From positions 62,001 to 126,000 of the forward strand of contig JAFKAC010000105.1 of the NCBI GenBank assembly GCA_025766275.1: a stretch of 64,000 bases of DNA, in the 5' to 3' direction. The DNA comes from Lactarius indigo. Its lineage: Eukaryota; Basidiomycota; Agaricomycetes; Russulales; Russulaceae. The notes beneath the pieces are model-generated. The model worked only from the letters and a program-made list of their open reading frames with translations. It had not been told where the DNA came from and searched no databases. Shown here in pieces: positions 20,101-31,170 of this stretch; the stretch's first letter is position 1, and every line of letters starts with the position of its first letter. The position numbers and the translations under genes are program-made.

Positions 20101-21629
20101 AGGACGACCTGCTACCCCCGCTCTGTGCAGGCGAATTCCTCTGACGCGGAAATTCTTGAGGTAGTGGAGATCCCGTTAAGGAATGCGAGGCACGATGGTG
20201 ATGATAGCTATCACGACGCTGCAGAGGAGGGGTACTAGGAACGCTTGGCACTACGGGTGACGTGGCTTAGTGCATAGACAAGTGTCTCGGAATAAAACTC
20301 ACCAGTTCCTACGACATAATCTGCATTGGATGTTGTGACGGGAGGTCCAACTGCCCCGTTCGCGAGTTTTGATGGCCGCTCAACAGAGTCGTATCTATCT
20401 CTCTGGGCTTGAGCCCCCTCTGATTGACGCAACATATTTGTAGTCGGTTTGGCCTCGGTCAACGATCCAGCGCGCACGAGGGAGGAACGTGCTCGCATAG
20501 GTAGGGGGGGCTCTGCCATTTGGGGGACTGGGGGGACCAAAGCATTGAACGATTAGTATTCGTGGGGAGCGTGAAGAACCTTACAGGAAGGCGCTTGGTT
20601 GGTCGAAGTGCTACCGAAACTATCACCTACACCCATAGCGCGTTGCATCTCAGAATCCTGATCGAGGAGGTCTGATAGCGGAGATATTAGAAGTGGGGAC
20701 AAGATTCGCATGGAGGGCCTACTTGACTGGCTCTGGAATTGAGTAGAAAGGTGCACAGTTTGTAGGGACGCACTTGATATTCCAGGCGCTGGAATGGTGC
20801 GACCATGCATCTCGCGAATCAATGCAACATCGTCGGTGCTAGAGTCGGAAGCAACTGACATTGACGCTGCCAAATTCGGTTGTACGTTGCATTCTGATAG
20901 ATGATACGGCCAGTGCTTACCGTCTGGTTGGGATGCATGCGTACTCAAGATGCGACTTCTGAGGGCTTCCATGTTAGCAACACGCGACGCTGGAATGGGG
21001 ATGTTCCTTTCTGGTGAATGGGAGCGTTCGAGGTCAGAACGAGAGAGGACGAGACAGTGACAAAACGAACTTAATGGCGTTTCCAACTCCTCGTCGCTGA
21101 AGCTCGTCCTCTTGCCCTTATTCCTCGAGCGCTCCTGAATGACCCGGTCGATTCTCGGGCTGTCCTCGACCTCGCTCGAATCGATGCTATTCCTGCGCGC
21201 ATCTTTGCGCGGGGTGTCACCGGGGTCGCGGAGGGCATGGGTGAACAAGCTCCTTAGGTTTTCACGGACAGAGCTTGTCGTCGACGAGTTGGCCCATTTG
21301 GGGGGTGGGTCAAAGTCGGAATCGCGATCTGAAGGGAGTGGGGGTGGAGGCTCGTGGAGGAGCTGCGTGCGCGAGGCGGATGACGTGTTTGGCACCTGGG
21401 CAAGCAGTGCGCGCAGTCGTGCAGCAGGGGTGTCCTCCACGGCGGCATAGATGGACGGGAGAGAGGAGCTGACGGGGAGACGTGGCGTGGAGTCGGTGTC
21501 CTCATTGTCCCCATGTAGCGCGTGAAGACGGGACGGACCGGCCGTGGGAGTGCGGGATAAGTCGTCATCAAGTGGGGAAGGGGAAAGCTGAGAGTGACGC
21601 GTGATGCGCAAGCGAGGGACGGTGTCCAT
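17121..21629 (-). CDS. Large Ser/Pro-rich protein with coiled coil and a C-terminal transmembrane segment
   Basis: I do not recognise this gene. From the ATG at 21629 (MDTVPRLRI), a series of exons splice in frame down to the stop at 17121. It encodes roughly 1300 residues. The first two thirds are disordered, rich in Ser, Pro, Arg and Thr-Pro/Ser-Pro sites, with an RRNSID site near residue 150. A charged stretch (DTEKERQHERERAW) and two helical segments (QEALERMKKAVADLREGL and DLSKAARDMRSKLASSLQQ) follow. Near the C-terminus one hydrophobic stretch (LFWGLLSLQFVVFLVMY) is followed by about 100 structured residues. This fits a tail-proximal anchored membrane or nuclear-envelope protein whose disordered part may be phosphorylated; that is inference. 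The promoter is shared with the divergent gene at 21858. Confidence 0.72.
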
Positions 21630-21857
21630 AAGCACCGTTAATGAAAAGACAGAGTGTATGCCGACTGCTCTGGCCTGGCCACAAGGCGATGTGGTCCCTC
21701 TCACTCACCGCGTGTTGTATTACATAAGGAAGGTCTAATGACCGTGTCACTCATCTGCTTCTCATCATTCTTCTTAGATCGATGATGATAACTCTTGCAT
21801 ATAAAGAGCTTCACTTGCGGCCTGGGGAGAGCCCCAACCTTGTGAAAGTATACTCCA
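21630..21857. promoter_or_regulatory. Divergent promoter, 228 bp
   Basis: The space between two start codons facing away from each other (21629 on minus, 21858 on plus) must hold both promoters. No clear TATA box is visible for either. Confidence 0.5.
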
Positions 21858-23249
21858 ATGACTGCCTCTTGGGAACCTGGAACCGAGTACGGTTACGGCG
21901 ACGTCGTCGAGTACGAAGGTAATCCGTGTCAATGCTGCTGTGAAGGGCCTCTCATCGTCGTCCTTCAGGTGCTCGATACAAGATCATTCAGCCGCATAGA
22001 TCCCAGGTGAGCCTATCAGGATTTCATCTTGGGTGAGCCGCCTCCCCTGATCATTTCCCCTAGGGCGACTGGACTCCTCCCGTCACTCCTGCTCTGTGGG
22101 GCAAGATCCCTGACGACAAATGGAAGGAGCATGAACCATACGACCCTCCTCATGGCAAAGGTAAAACTCGTTCCTCCTTACCACCGACTCATCCTAATAT
22201 TCTCGCAAGGGGACTACCACGGTCAAGATGTCCAGCAACCAAGTGATTACAACAACCACCCGGATCAGACCGTCGAGGTTCCCCACGAGGAGCAAAAGAA
22301 GAATTGGTGGGACCTTGATGATGACCGCAAGAAAAAACTCAAGGTGTGGGCTTCGTCTGGGTCGTTGTTAGCATCTACTTACATTATCCCAGATCGGTGG
22401 CGGCATTGCGGCAGGCCTTGGCATCATCGGTGCGGGATACTACGCCTATCACAAACACGAGGAACACAAAAAATCAGAAGAAGATGTAGGATTACTGCTT
22501 CATCTTCTGCTTTATCCGTTACTTATCTCTCAACACAAAAAAAGAAAGACGCCCTCACTTGGGGTGTACAGGGATGGGCAAAGGAATCTCAGGCAAAAAC
22601 TGAAGAGTTTCGTAATCACGGCCCTCGTGCTCCCGCCACCTGGGTCCTCGTCGAGGGGCGCGATAACATTCCCCCATCAGCCCTCGTAGCGGGAAACGAT
22701 AAGGATGGTAACAAAATCTACGTTGCTCGCGCGTACTTCGAACATGGACTCCGTAAGATCTATCGACCGTACTTCTTCCATTCCTTGATTCACCGTCCCT
22801 ATGTTTAGAGATCGGAAAGGCTTCCTCTAATTTTAAGCAAGGAGCTGCTATTGGGTACGCAGGCAAAGTTATCGAGGTAACTTTCTCACTCACGTACCAA
22901 TACCTGTCCACATACTCACGTCCGAATGAGCTCCCTACGTTCGAGGTCCTTGTAGCTGATCCCAAGGGGGTCCGCTGGGTCCCATTCAGCCAGCAGCTGA
23001 ATGTTAACGAACTCGGTGCCACGCCGGTGGAAGGCGGTAAGGAAGCAAACGGCACTCAGCTCTACGTCGCCCGTGTCAGATATAACGACGGCCTCCATCC
23101 CGCCAAGATCGGAGAGCATCTTCCGGCGGCGCATCTCGCGTTCAACGGTACCGAAGTTCTTGTCGAGGTGCGTATCTTATACTTATCAGCGACTCCTGCG
23201 ACCCTGACGGCCTTGGCCACAGGACTACGAGGTGCTGTGCTACAACTGA
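21858..23249 (+). CDS. Chitin-binding (CBM5/12-like) and DUF3421 domain protein
   Basis: Nine exons join in frame to 320 residues: 21858-21918, 21969-22006, 22064-22160, 22210-22343, 22393-22485, 22545-22752, 22809-22876, 22931-23167 and 23223-23249. The N-terminal 45 residues (WEPGTEYGYGDVVEYEG ... ALWGKI) look like a chitin-binding type 3 module. An acidic linker leads to a Gly-rich hydrophobic stretch (IGGGIAAGLGIIGAGYYAY) that could be membrane-active. The C-terminal half has two DUF3421 repeats (WVLVEGRDNIPPSALVAG, then GVRWVPFS...GKEANGTQLYVARV). DUF3421 is also seen in natterin-type and DM9-type proteins that bind sugars. No signal peptide is visible. A role in binding wall or foreign glycans is inference. 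Confidence 0.87.
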
Positions 23250-23818
23250 CGGGGACATGGTCGCGGGTGCCCTTCTCAGGTTGTGTAACTGCTGTGTGAT
23301 TACGGATCGCGAAGCTAGCATCGAGTGTTGTTGACTAGATGGTGTGATAAGCTGCGGACAGCGTGCAATTTCAGAGTTGTATCCGATTGTGATGTGAACT
23401 TCTGCATTTCGTGTTCCACGCCGATTGCGCGATAGCTCTGCAAAAGCACTAACCTTTGTCATATCCGTCAGCATTTGATGAGATTTGCATGAGGCAAGTG
23501 CATTCCAAAGCCAATGCCTCCTGCGATGCTGATGCCTGAGGGTGGAGCGCATTGTCATCGGCGTTAGACATAATTGGCAGACAACCCGAGCCATATTACC
23601 CTCGGGTAGCGAGGATACTGCTGATCTGTGCAGAACATCGAGATAACAAGAGGAGCACAGGAACAGGTGTAGTTAGTAAAGCGTCGTTTAGTACAAAGTA
23701 TTAACAGCGTCATGGTGTAAAACAGGACAGACAACAAGTGAATGATCAAGCAAAATCTATGTAAGTCCGTGGGGTGATCTGATAGGTAACTTTTAGCAGC
23801 AACGATGCTCCGGAGAGC
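23250..23818. other. Intergenic, no feature
   Basis: This stretch separates two convergent genes, 3' to 3'. Open frames here are short shadows and I see no repeat or RNA gene. Confidence 0.6.
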
Positions 23819-25619
23819 TTACGGCAGGTTGCCATCCGCTCGGTCTTCAATGAGTTTTGCAACGTAGGATCCATGGACTGGAATTTGCGGGCCTTGGAAA
23901 CCCTCGGGGTAGTTTGGCCACGTCCATTCGGGGTACGTAGTTGAGCTGACACCGGACGGAATCAGCTCAGTCGCTCGTTTCGACAGAAATGGAACCTGAA
24001 CGTACGTGTCGTTCCATACGGCAAAGTGCTTCATTCCTAGTGCTCGTGTTGTCCATTCATAATCGTGGGCATAACCCTCGGGATAAAACAGCTCAATGAC
24101 GGTCGAAATCGGGGTTATAGGCATCATGATCAGATGCGTCAGTCCATTCCCATGGACTCCGACAAGGAACTAAAGGGGGAGGGGAGGGACCCGGTTAGAA
24201 AATAAGAGATAGATCAGTCGCTCGAAAGAGCGTTACCGTCGTTCGCGCTGCAACTGCGAGCTGCTCTTCCTTCGAGAGACGTTCCATATGCACGACGTTG
24301 AGCTCCCACCCGCGCCTCTCGCACATCTCCTCGAGCGCGCGTACGAGGCCCTCATGGTCCTCCTCTACCAGATGTCTTCGCACACCCTGGCGCGTGATGT
24401 ACGTGACTACGACTTCTTCAACACCCCCATTATGGGACGACCCGCGCTCCACGCGCTTGAACGCGCGCGTACCGATTGCCAGCGTGCGCGGGGATATGCC
24501 AGCAAAGCGCAGCACGTTGAGACGCACGGGATCCCACCAGCCGCGCTCGAGGAAGCCCGTACGACCGGCGCGCTCGACAACGCCCTTGACCGCCTCAGCC
24601 GCGGTGCGCTGCGTGCGTTCGCCACACTCGGGCCCACGGAACGCAGCGCTGCGGTCCGAGAGGAGGACGGTGTCGAACCACCACGCGCGGCCGTTACGTT
24701 CGCCAGCTCGCAGGGACGTGGCCGACACGCGGTCAGCCCAGTCGATTCGCGTCTCGACCGTGAGCGACGGCCAGGCGGACCGCAGGAAGAAAAAGTTCAT
24801 TCCGGGCCCGTCTCGCCATTCTTCGGCGCTTGCGTGGGGGAAAATGGCACGCGTGAATGGCGGTATTAAAGAACCAGAAGATGCGCCGCCAAATGTGCCA
24901 TGCCAAAATGCCCAGGCACCAAAGAGAAGCTCCGCACAAAAGTGGTAGTAATGATTCAGGACTAATCAAAATGTTGGTGCGATGGTGGGAAATTAGAAGC
25001 GAATGAAACTCACATTGACCAGGGTCGTTGAAAAGGAGCTGACAAACAGTGAGCGGGGATCACGACGGGGGTAGGTGGAGCTTACAGTCGAACCATCGAT
25101 CGGGAAAATCCGGTTGAGCTCCCTAGTAGTAGAATGGTCTCCCCCCCAGCGTCGGTGTGCCTCCTCGGGGCTGATGAAGGAAAGGTCGCGAGAAGTGGGC
25201 ATCCGCTCAGCGATACTCTCCGGAGAGTTGAGAGCAGGCAGGCCCGTCGAGGTCATGAGCTTGATATCTGGGAAGGATTCTGGGTTCGATGTGAGAACGA
25301 ACAACGTGCCGTCGGCCATGTACAGGTTTCGAAAGATTGTCCAGCCCGGCGCATGGCTGATAAGTTCCGTGTGAGGCATCTCACGGTCAAGATTGGGCGT
25401 AGTTGAGGATGGGGATTGCCACGTGTCTAGTGGGGCTGGAGAGACGTTGGTCTGAGAATCTTGAGAAGGCAGATGGGTATCGAAAAGTATTGAAGATGAG
25501 GAATCATGGACAGGAGGAAACAAGAAAGAGAAGAGGTGCATTGACGCGGCGCCGAGAAGAATAAGGATGGCATCGCGGGGAGAGATTGCTCTGAGGGGTG
25601 CGCGTAACGTCCCCCGCAT
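23819..25619 (-). CDS. GT61/DUF563-type glycosyltransferase, type II membrane protein
   Basis: Four exons (25086-25619, 25014-25038, 24237-24961, 23819-24169) join in frame to 544 residues. Residues about 15-35 (AILILLGAASMHLFSFLF) form a signal anchor, so the enzyme should face the Golgi or ER lumen. The DUF563 hallmarks are FNDPGQFLNHYYHF in the centre and the C-terminal VGVHGNGLTHLIMM followed by VIELFYPEGYAHDYEW. GT61 enzymes transfer xylose or GlcNAc to glycans or proteins (EOGT, plant xylosyltransferases). Exon 2 is only 25 nt. Intron borders are canonical. The gene is intact; its substrate cannot be told from sequence. Confidence 0.9.
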
Positions 25620-28329
25620 GGCGAGTGGAGGGGAGATTTTGTGTGAGACTGAATGAAAAAGAGGTGCGACCGTTTTTTATTGCACCTTCCTGGACTCGCT
25701 TAGCGGGTCTGCAACCGATCCACGCTTTCGGTGCGCTCTTGGCGCCGTGCTTCGTACCGCAACCGCCAAAAAAACTCATCTACGATGGCGTACTCAATTT
25801 ATTATTCTCTACTGTACCCTCACTTTACCACCCGATCGTGGCCAACCCGGTTGCTGCGCCGGAGACTGCAACCAAAAGATAACTTTCTCCTACGTATCGA
25901 TCAAAGTTCGCTCGCTGGCCACGTCAAAGGTGCAAACCCGAAAAAAGCCTGGTGAGGAGACGAAGCAGACGTGGCGGACGCGTAAAACTTTGGTGACGTT
26001 AAGGTTTGACACCCACTGAGCGCTGAGCGCCTGTACAGAAAGAGTTCAAACTGCCTTTGGCAAATACTGTACTGTACGAGTATGACGGCCTAGTGACAAC
26101 AGCTAACCACTCAACACGGTATCCTCACATCCGAGCCGTGCCAGGTATGAAAAGCCTTCGTCTTCAACCTCAAATTCTCGTTTCAACTTGTCGTCCTGGT
26201 CTCGTGTCCCCGCTTTTGATGGCTTCTTTTACTGTATGGATTTTTCCATATGCGGCCCTCCTAGCTCATTCATGTCCGCTGTCCATCTGCCATACAGTAG
26301 CCAATGACCAGTCTCCCGGGTCCTGTCTCTCGGCTTGACCCGTTATAGTCCATGACCACGACATTACCCAGGCCGCAATTATCCCCTCACAAGGGGGAGA
26401 AACGGTACATTAGATCCCTCGGTTGCATTATCTGGTATGGTAGCACGTCAGAATATGGTCCAGGAACAGCTGGTGTCGAGTCGGGGTCCCTGTCTGCGTG
26501 CGACTCAGCCCACGTTGTATAGGCACGGTGGCGTTGCACGCCAGACTGGACTGTAAATTGGTTGCCCGAGCCTGGCGGCACATTTTACCGAAAACCCTCA
26601 AATCATTATCATTGAGATATATTTCCTTCCAGATCCGACGCTCGGCCCTTGCGCATGGACCTCCATAATACGCTTTTTCGCCCTCCGAAACCGAGGGGCT
26701 AACTTGAAGCTCGCGTAGGCCGCGGCTCACTTTCTCCGATCTTTAGTAGACGTACGAATGATTCACCGACTAAACGGCAGGTTACCAACTTGTGCTTCCG
26801 AGTTCTGAGAACGATGGCGCAGGTAAGGTGCGTCTTGCAAGCTTATGTGCGTATGGCCGATGCCGCTGCAATCATAGCATGTAAACGAAATGGAATTTAT
26901 GGTGCACCTCACACACATTTCGTTGGGGATTATCATGTGGTGTGAGACGAACGGAGTCAATGCGCCTCTGGCTATCATATATTGATCATACATAGGTTCG
27001 CCATGCTACCATGTGCAAAAGGGGCCTCGAAAGGAGCACTTTTTGATTTCAGTAGTCTTCACGACACAACAATTATTCTCCAGCTTGTATGTAATAGCGT
27101 ATACCCCACATCCCATGACGTTTTCCTATTTTTTCCCCCCTAAAAACAAGCCTAAAAATGCTGAAAGTACAGAAGCTATCCAAAATTGTCCACCTCATAG
27201 GCAATTTGGTCATCTGCGATTCGGCCACCAACGCACCGTTCTCACGGCCCGGTCCGCTTTGACCGTGTCTATTCTAACTTACTCGCCTACACTTCTTCCA
27301 CCCAGGGTTTTTTTATACAGTACAGTAGACCCATTTCCGCGCGGCTCAAGAAGCTACCCAGCCCAAGATGGCAACTTCACATGTTGAAATCGCATCGGCA
27401 CTCGGGCGCGTACTCTTGGGGTATAATGTGTCACGGTAATATCATATCGTTTCGATTCGTTTGAAAGTCGGACGTAACTACAGTCGAATTTCTCATAATG
27501 CATAGTGTGTTGCAGCTATGTTCATATCAATGGGTTCATTGGTGTTTTGGAAACAGCTGTAACACATTATGCGTTACGAGAATTCTGAATGTATAAAAAC
27601 CCCATGCAGGTTACGTCGACTTGCGTACTAAGCTGCAGATGCCTACCCGAACCCCTCTCGTTCTGTCTCTTTGCTTTTTCAAAATTCACGCGCATGCGCT
27701 CGGAGCTCTGGCTAGTGCGGCCTTTCTTGCGGTCCTGAGGCGTAGGCTCAGGCAACGAAGCCTTCGTAATATTTCAGGACCGTCGAACTCCTCTTTTGTC
27801 TGGGTAAGATCCAATGGCATGGGTTACAGAGAATGGGCCGCATGCTGAAATATATGAGAAGGTCATTGTCGTCACATGTTCAATCCCTATGCCTATATGT
27901 TCTACGAGGGACTATACAGGACATATGGAAAAGTAACGCGCGTCTATGGTTTTTTGGGGTACGTCCGATTGGCAAAGATTTCCGACCAGGGTGAGGGTCT
28001 ATAATTGACTCAATCACTGTGAACAGGACATACAACTCGTGGTATCTGACCCGAAGGCATGCAACAACATTATTGTCAAGGATCAAGCCATTTTCGAGGA
28101 AACGGAGGTTTTTCGCTTGTACGATTTTTTTCCCCTTTGAAGAAGAATTACGCTTGTCTCTGATCCGAGAAGCCCAATTAGGGAGGCATTTGGGCCAGTG
28201 CTCTTTACTATGTTGGGCAGGCACTTTGTTTTGAATCCATCATTATTACCCCTAATTTTACCGCCGATTCAAAGGTGCCCACCACCGAAGGCAACGCAGA
28301 TTGTTAAATCCCGTATTCAAGTCAATCAT
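25620..28329. other. Gene-poor stretch of about 2.7 kb
   Basis: Only short unrelated open frames are present on both strands, with frequent stops. I see no domain, RNA gene or clear repeat. Part of it must hold the promoter of the glycosyltransferase at 25619. Confidence 0.55.
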
Positions 28330-29540
28330 ATGCGATACCTGACTCCAATTTTATATGGGGTTACACGACAGGTACTCTCAGATCCATGCATTCACGAACC
28401 AGCGGTCTCAATCATCTCAGCTTCGTAATAAACTTGGGTCAATCGTGGAAATGGACCACAGGAGATCAATGCCGCCGATTGGACAGGCAGGATTGGGCTT
28501 GAACTTATTGGACAAGCTGGCCTCGGGTATTCTTTCGGTACCCTTGAAGGTAGAAACGACAAATTCTGTAGAGTGCTCAAGGAATGGGTGTCAGTATAAT
28601 GAATACTTGAAACGGTGGCGTCGGCCTGACTTCCTTTTCAGCCCAGTTGTAGCCTCTCTTGGGGTGTATCAAAATTTGTTTCCTTACGTCTACAAGGTCT
28701 TCCACCCCAAAATTCTGAAATTTGTGGGAAGAATGTTGCCGTGGCCGGGATTGAACTACCTCATGAACCTTGCGGAGGCCATGAACGCCCAAGTGAGGGG
28801 CGTTTATGAGACCAAGAAGAGATTGCTAGAGTCAGGTGATGACGCAACCGCCAACCAAGTTGGAGAAGGCAAGGACCTCATCAGTCTCCTCAGCACGTGC
28901 CACGCAGCCGTCGTTTTCCGACCGATGACCCAGATATGGCTGTTATAGTGCAAGCTAGTGTAGCCGTATCTGTGGGCGATCGACTGAGCGAAGAAGAAGT
29001 GGTTGTACAGATAATGTACGCCACAGTGTGTTCTTGCTTGAGTGCCACTGAAGCATTTTTAGGGGATTTCTTGGGGCAGGAACAGACCCGACGTCATCCG
29101 CTCTTTCCTGCCTTCTGCACCAACTTGCTCTCCACCCCAACGTGCAGGTGAAGCTTAGAAAGGAGTTGGAAGAGGCCTGTGAGGACAATGAGGAACTTAC
29201 ACACGATCAAGTCGTCTCTTTACCCTTCTTAGAGGCGGTGTGTCGTGAAACTCTGCACCTGTGAGTCGACCGCGTTTGACTCTCTGGACGTATTTTCAAA
29301 GGTGCTACAGTTATCCACCTCTCCCCGGAGTAATGAGGACGTATGTGACGCGTCGTGGCGGTCTTGGAATGTTTTGTACTCATTAACCGACAGAGCACGA
29401 AGGGATGCTCCTCCCGCTTTCTGCTCCCATTCACGATGTCGAAGGACGAGAAATCCACGAAGTATTCGTTCCGGTCAACACAGATGTGTTCGTCCAGATT
29501 CATCATTTGAACCGCAACCCTTCGATCTGGGGGCCTGATG
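28330..29540 (+). pseudogene. Cytochrome P450 pseudogene
   Basis: The plus strand carries P450 pieces in order but in shifting frames: a region around 28600-28900 with WRRPDFLF, LPWPGLNYL and EGKDLISLL; the I-helix region at about 28990-29080; and KELEEACEDNEELTHDQV with the K-helix EAVCRETL (ExxR) near 29170-29265. After a break comes EIHEVFVPVNTDVFV followed by HHLNRNPSIWGPDE near 29440-29540. The haem-binding Cys loop (FxxGxRxCxG) is not found downstream. Frameshifts, the damaged I-helix and the missing haem site show that it is dead. Confidence 0.82.
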
Positions 29541-30121
29541 AGTCCTGCATGTGCGTATGATGGTACCTTGACGAATTAAATTGAGCTGATCCAGCTACGC
29601 ATAGCGGATTTAAGTTTGCACAGCTAGAAATAAGTAAGAGGAAGGTGACCCACGATATCTCGCCGATCTGACTGCCTTTCTGCATTTAGAAGTCGTGTCG
29701 TCGCAAATCGTTCCTGCTTTCCGATTTGCGTCCACCAAAGCTGCAATAGTTTGGAGATTTGGTGGAATTTACAGCCCCTCGGAGGAGGGATCGATTCATT
29801 TGCTCCCTCCTAAGCTTCCGATCGTGGTATCTCGGGTATAGGGGTTGTTCTTTGGTTCGCTTAGGTTCTTGTTCTCTCGTACAATTCTGCCCCTCGGACT
29901 TTTTGTTCTTCGAACGCGCGTTTCATATGATGCACCAACTGAATGCAAGCGGCCGGCCTCCCGGCTTCCGTCTCTCATTTAGATCCTTACTGTAACTCGG
30001 TGTCAGATCAGCACCCAACGCGGGAACGGAACCAAGTTATGACGTTTGCAATCCGTCCATTGCTGTGGCTGAAATGTAATCTACGACGTCATTGGGGAGC
30101 AGCGCATTGGAGCGTTCGTAC

Positions 30122-30129
30122 TATATAAA
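30122..30129 (+). promoter_or_regulatory. TATA box
   Basis: TATATAAA lies 51 bp before the ATG at 30180, a normal position for a core promoter in a compact fungal gene. Confidence 0.55.
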
Positions 30130-30179
30130 CCTATCCGCGCCTCAATGTAAATAGTGTCTTACTTACCAGTACCATCATC

Positions 30180-30956
30180 ATGTCTCATAACGTTCACCTC
30201 GACCCGTACACCGCCAACGCAGAGAATACCAATGTATCGCCGTCGCAGAAGATTAAGGGTATGTACTCATTACACGAGGCCTGTACGGCACTCATATTCT
30301 GGTAGATCTCCACGAAGTCATAAGGGGTGCGGAGACAGGCATGCTAACGACTCGCGCTTCCGATGGCTGTCTCCACGCCCGAGCCATGACACCCGTTGGT
30401 CGTGAGCTTCAATTCTGTTTATTTAGGAGACATTTTGCTGACGAAATTCGTGTAGCGTACTCCGAAAGTCAAGTCAACCTTGCCTTCATCGCAAACAATG
30501 CATCGCCGAAGTTCCAGGAGCTCCAAAACGATGATCACGTCAATGTCAGCTTCTTTGATAAATCATCCACAAGCTGGGCCAGTTTCTCCGGGTTTGCCAA
30601 GGTTATCGAAGATAGGTCTGTCATAAAGAAGCACTGGAACCCACGGTATGCATTCAGTCTCGCACATTCAAACCAGACTGACGTCTGTTCCCATCGCCGC
30701 ACGCTTTAGCATCTCTGCGTATTTCGGTGACTTGGACGACACGCACAAAGGCGACGAGAATGATCCTCGCGTGGTCGTGATCGAAGTTGTTCCAAACGAA
30801 GTTCGCTATTGGCTTTCTAAGAGCGGTGGAATTTCTCGCGGTGTCCAAGAGGTCGTCAAAGGCGTACGGGGAGAGGTTTCCATTCCTGGTGAGTTGCGAA
30901 CAATCACCGCAGAAGAGGTTGGTCTACCGGTGGTTGTGCAGCCGTTCGCCCGTTGA
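30180..30956 (+). CDS. PPOX-like FMN-binding split-barrel protein (bli-3 type)
   Basis: Four exons (30180-30258, 30306-30401, 30456-30645, 30710-30956) join in frame to 203 residues. The fold signature reads MLTTRASDGCLHARAMTP at about 40-57, then NLAFIANN, HVNVSFFD, WASFSGFAKV and RVVVIEVVPNEVRYW. This matches the pyridoxamine 5'-phosphate oxidase-like family called general stress protein 26 in bacteria and blue-light-induced bli-3 in Neurospora. Members are small soluble flavoproteins that bind FMN. The second intron must be the 54-bp one ending at 30455: reading through it leaves the frame open but adds residues absent from relatives. Light or stress control is known for relatives and inferred here. 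Confidence 0.9.
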
Positions 30957-31170
30957 TGCCCATTCCACAGATCCAACTCGTCCAAGGTCTGGGAACTACT
31001 CAGAAATAGATATGAGTTAAATTGTTCTTGTGACATAAGTATGTACAAAATGAAGAGGAGGTTTTTGATAGTGACCTAAGCGAAAAGTTAGACGCCAAAG
31101 AAGCTGATTGAGTTGCAGACAATGGTAAATCTTGTGTAGGAGCCGCTCATACCTTATCGTTTGAATAAAC

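Noticed and set aside
23142..23594. Minus-strand ORF of 150 codons
   Set aside because: It overlaps the last exons of the DUF3421 gene and has no recognisable motif.
24288..24948. Plus-strand ORFs of 193 and 216 codons
   Set aside because: Antisense to the large exon of the GT61 glycosyltransferase; Arg-rich shadow.
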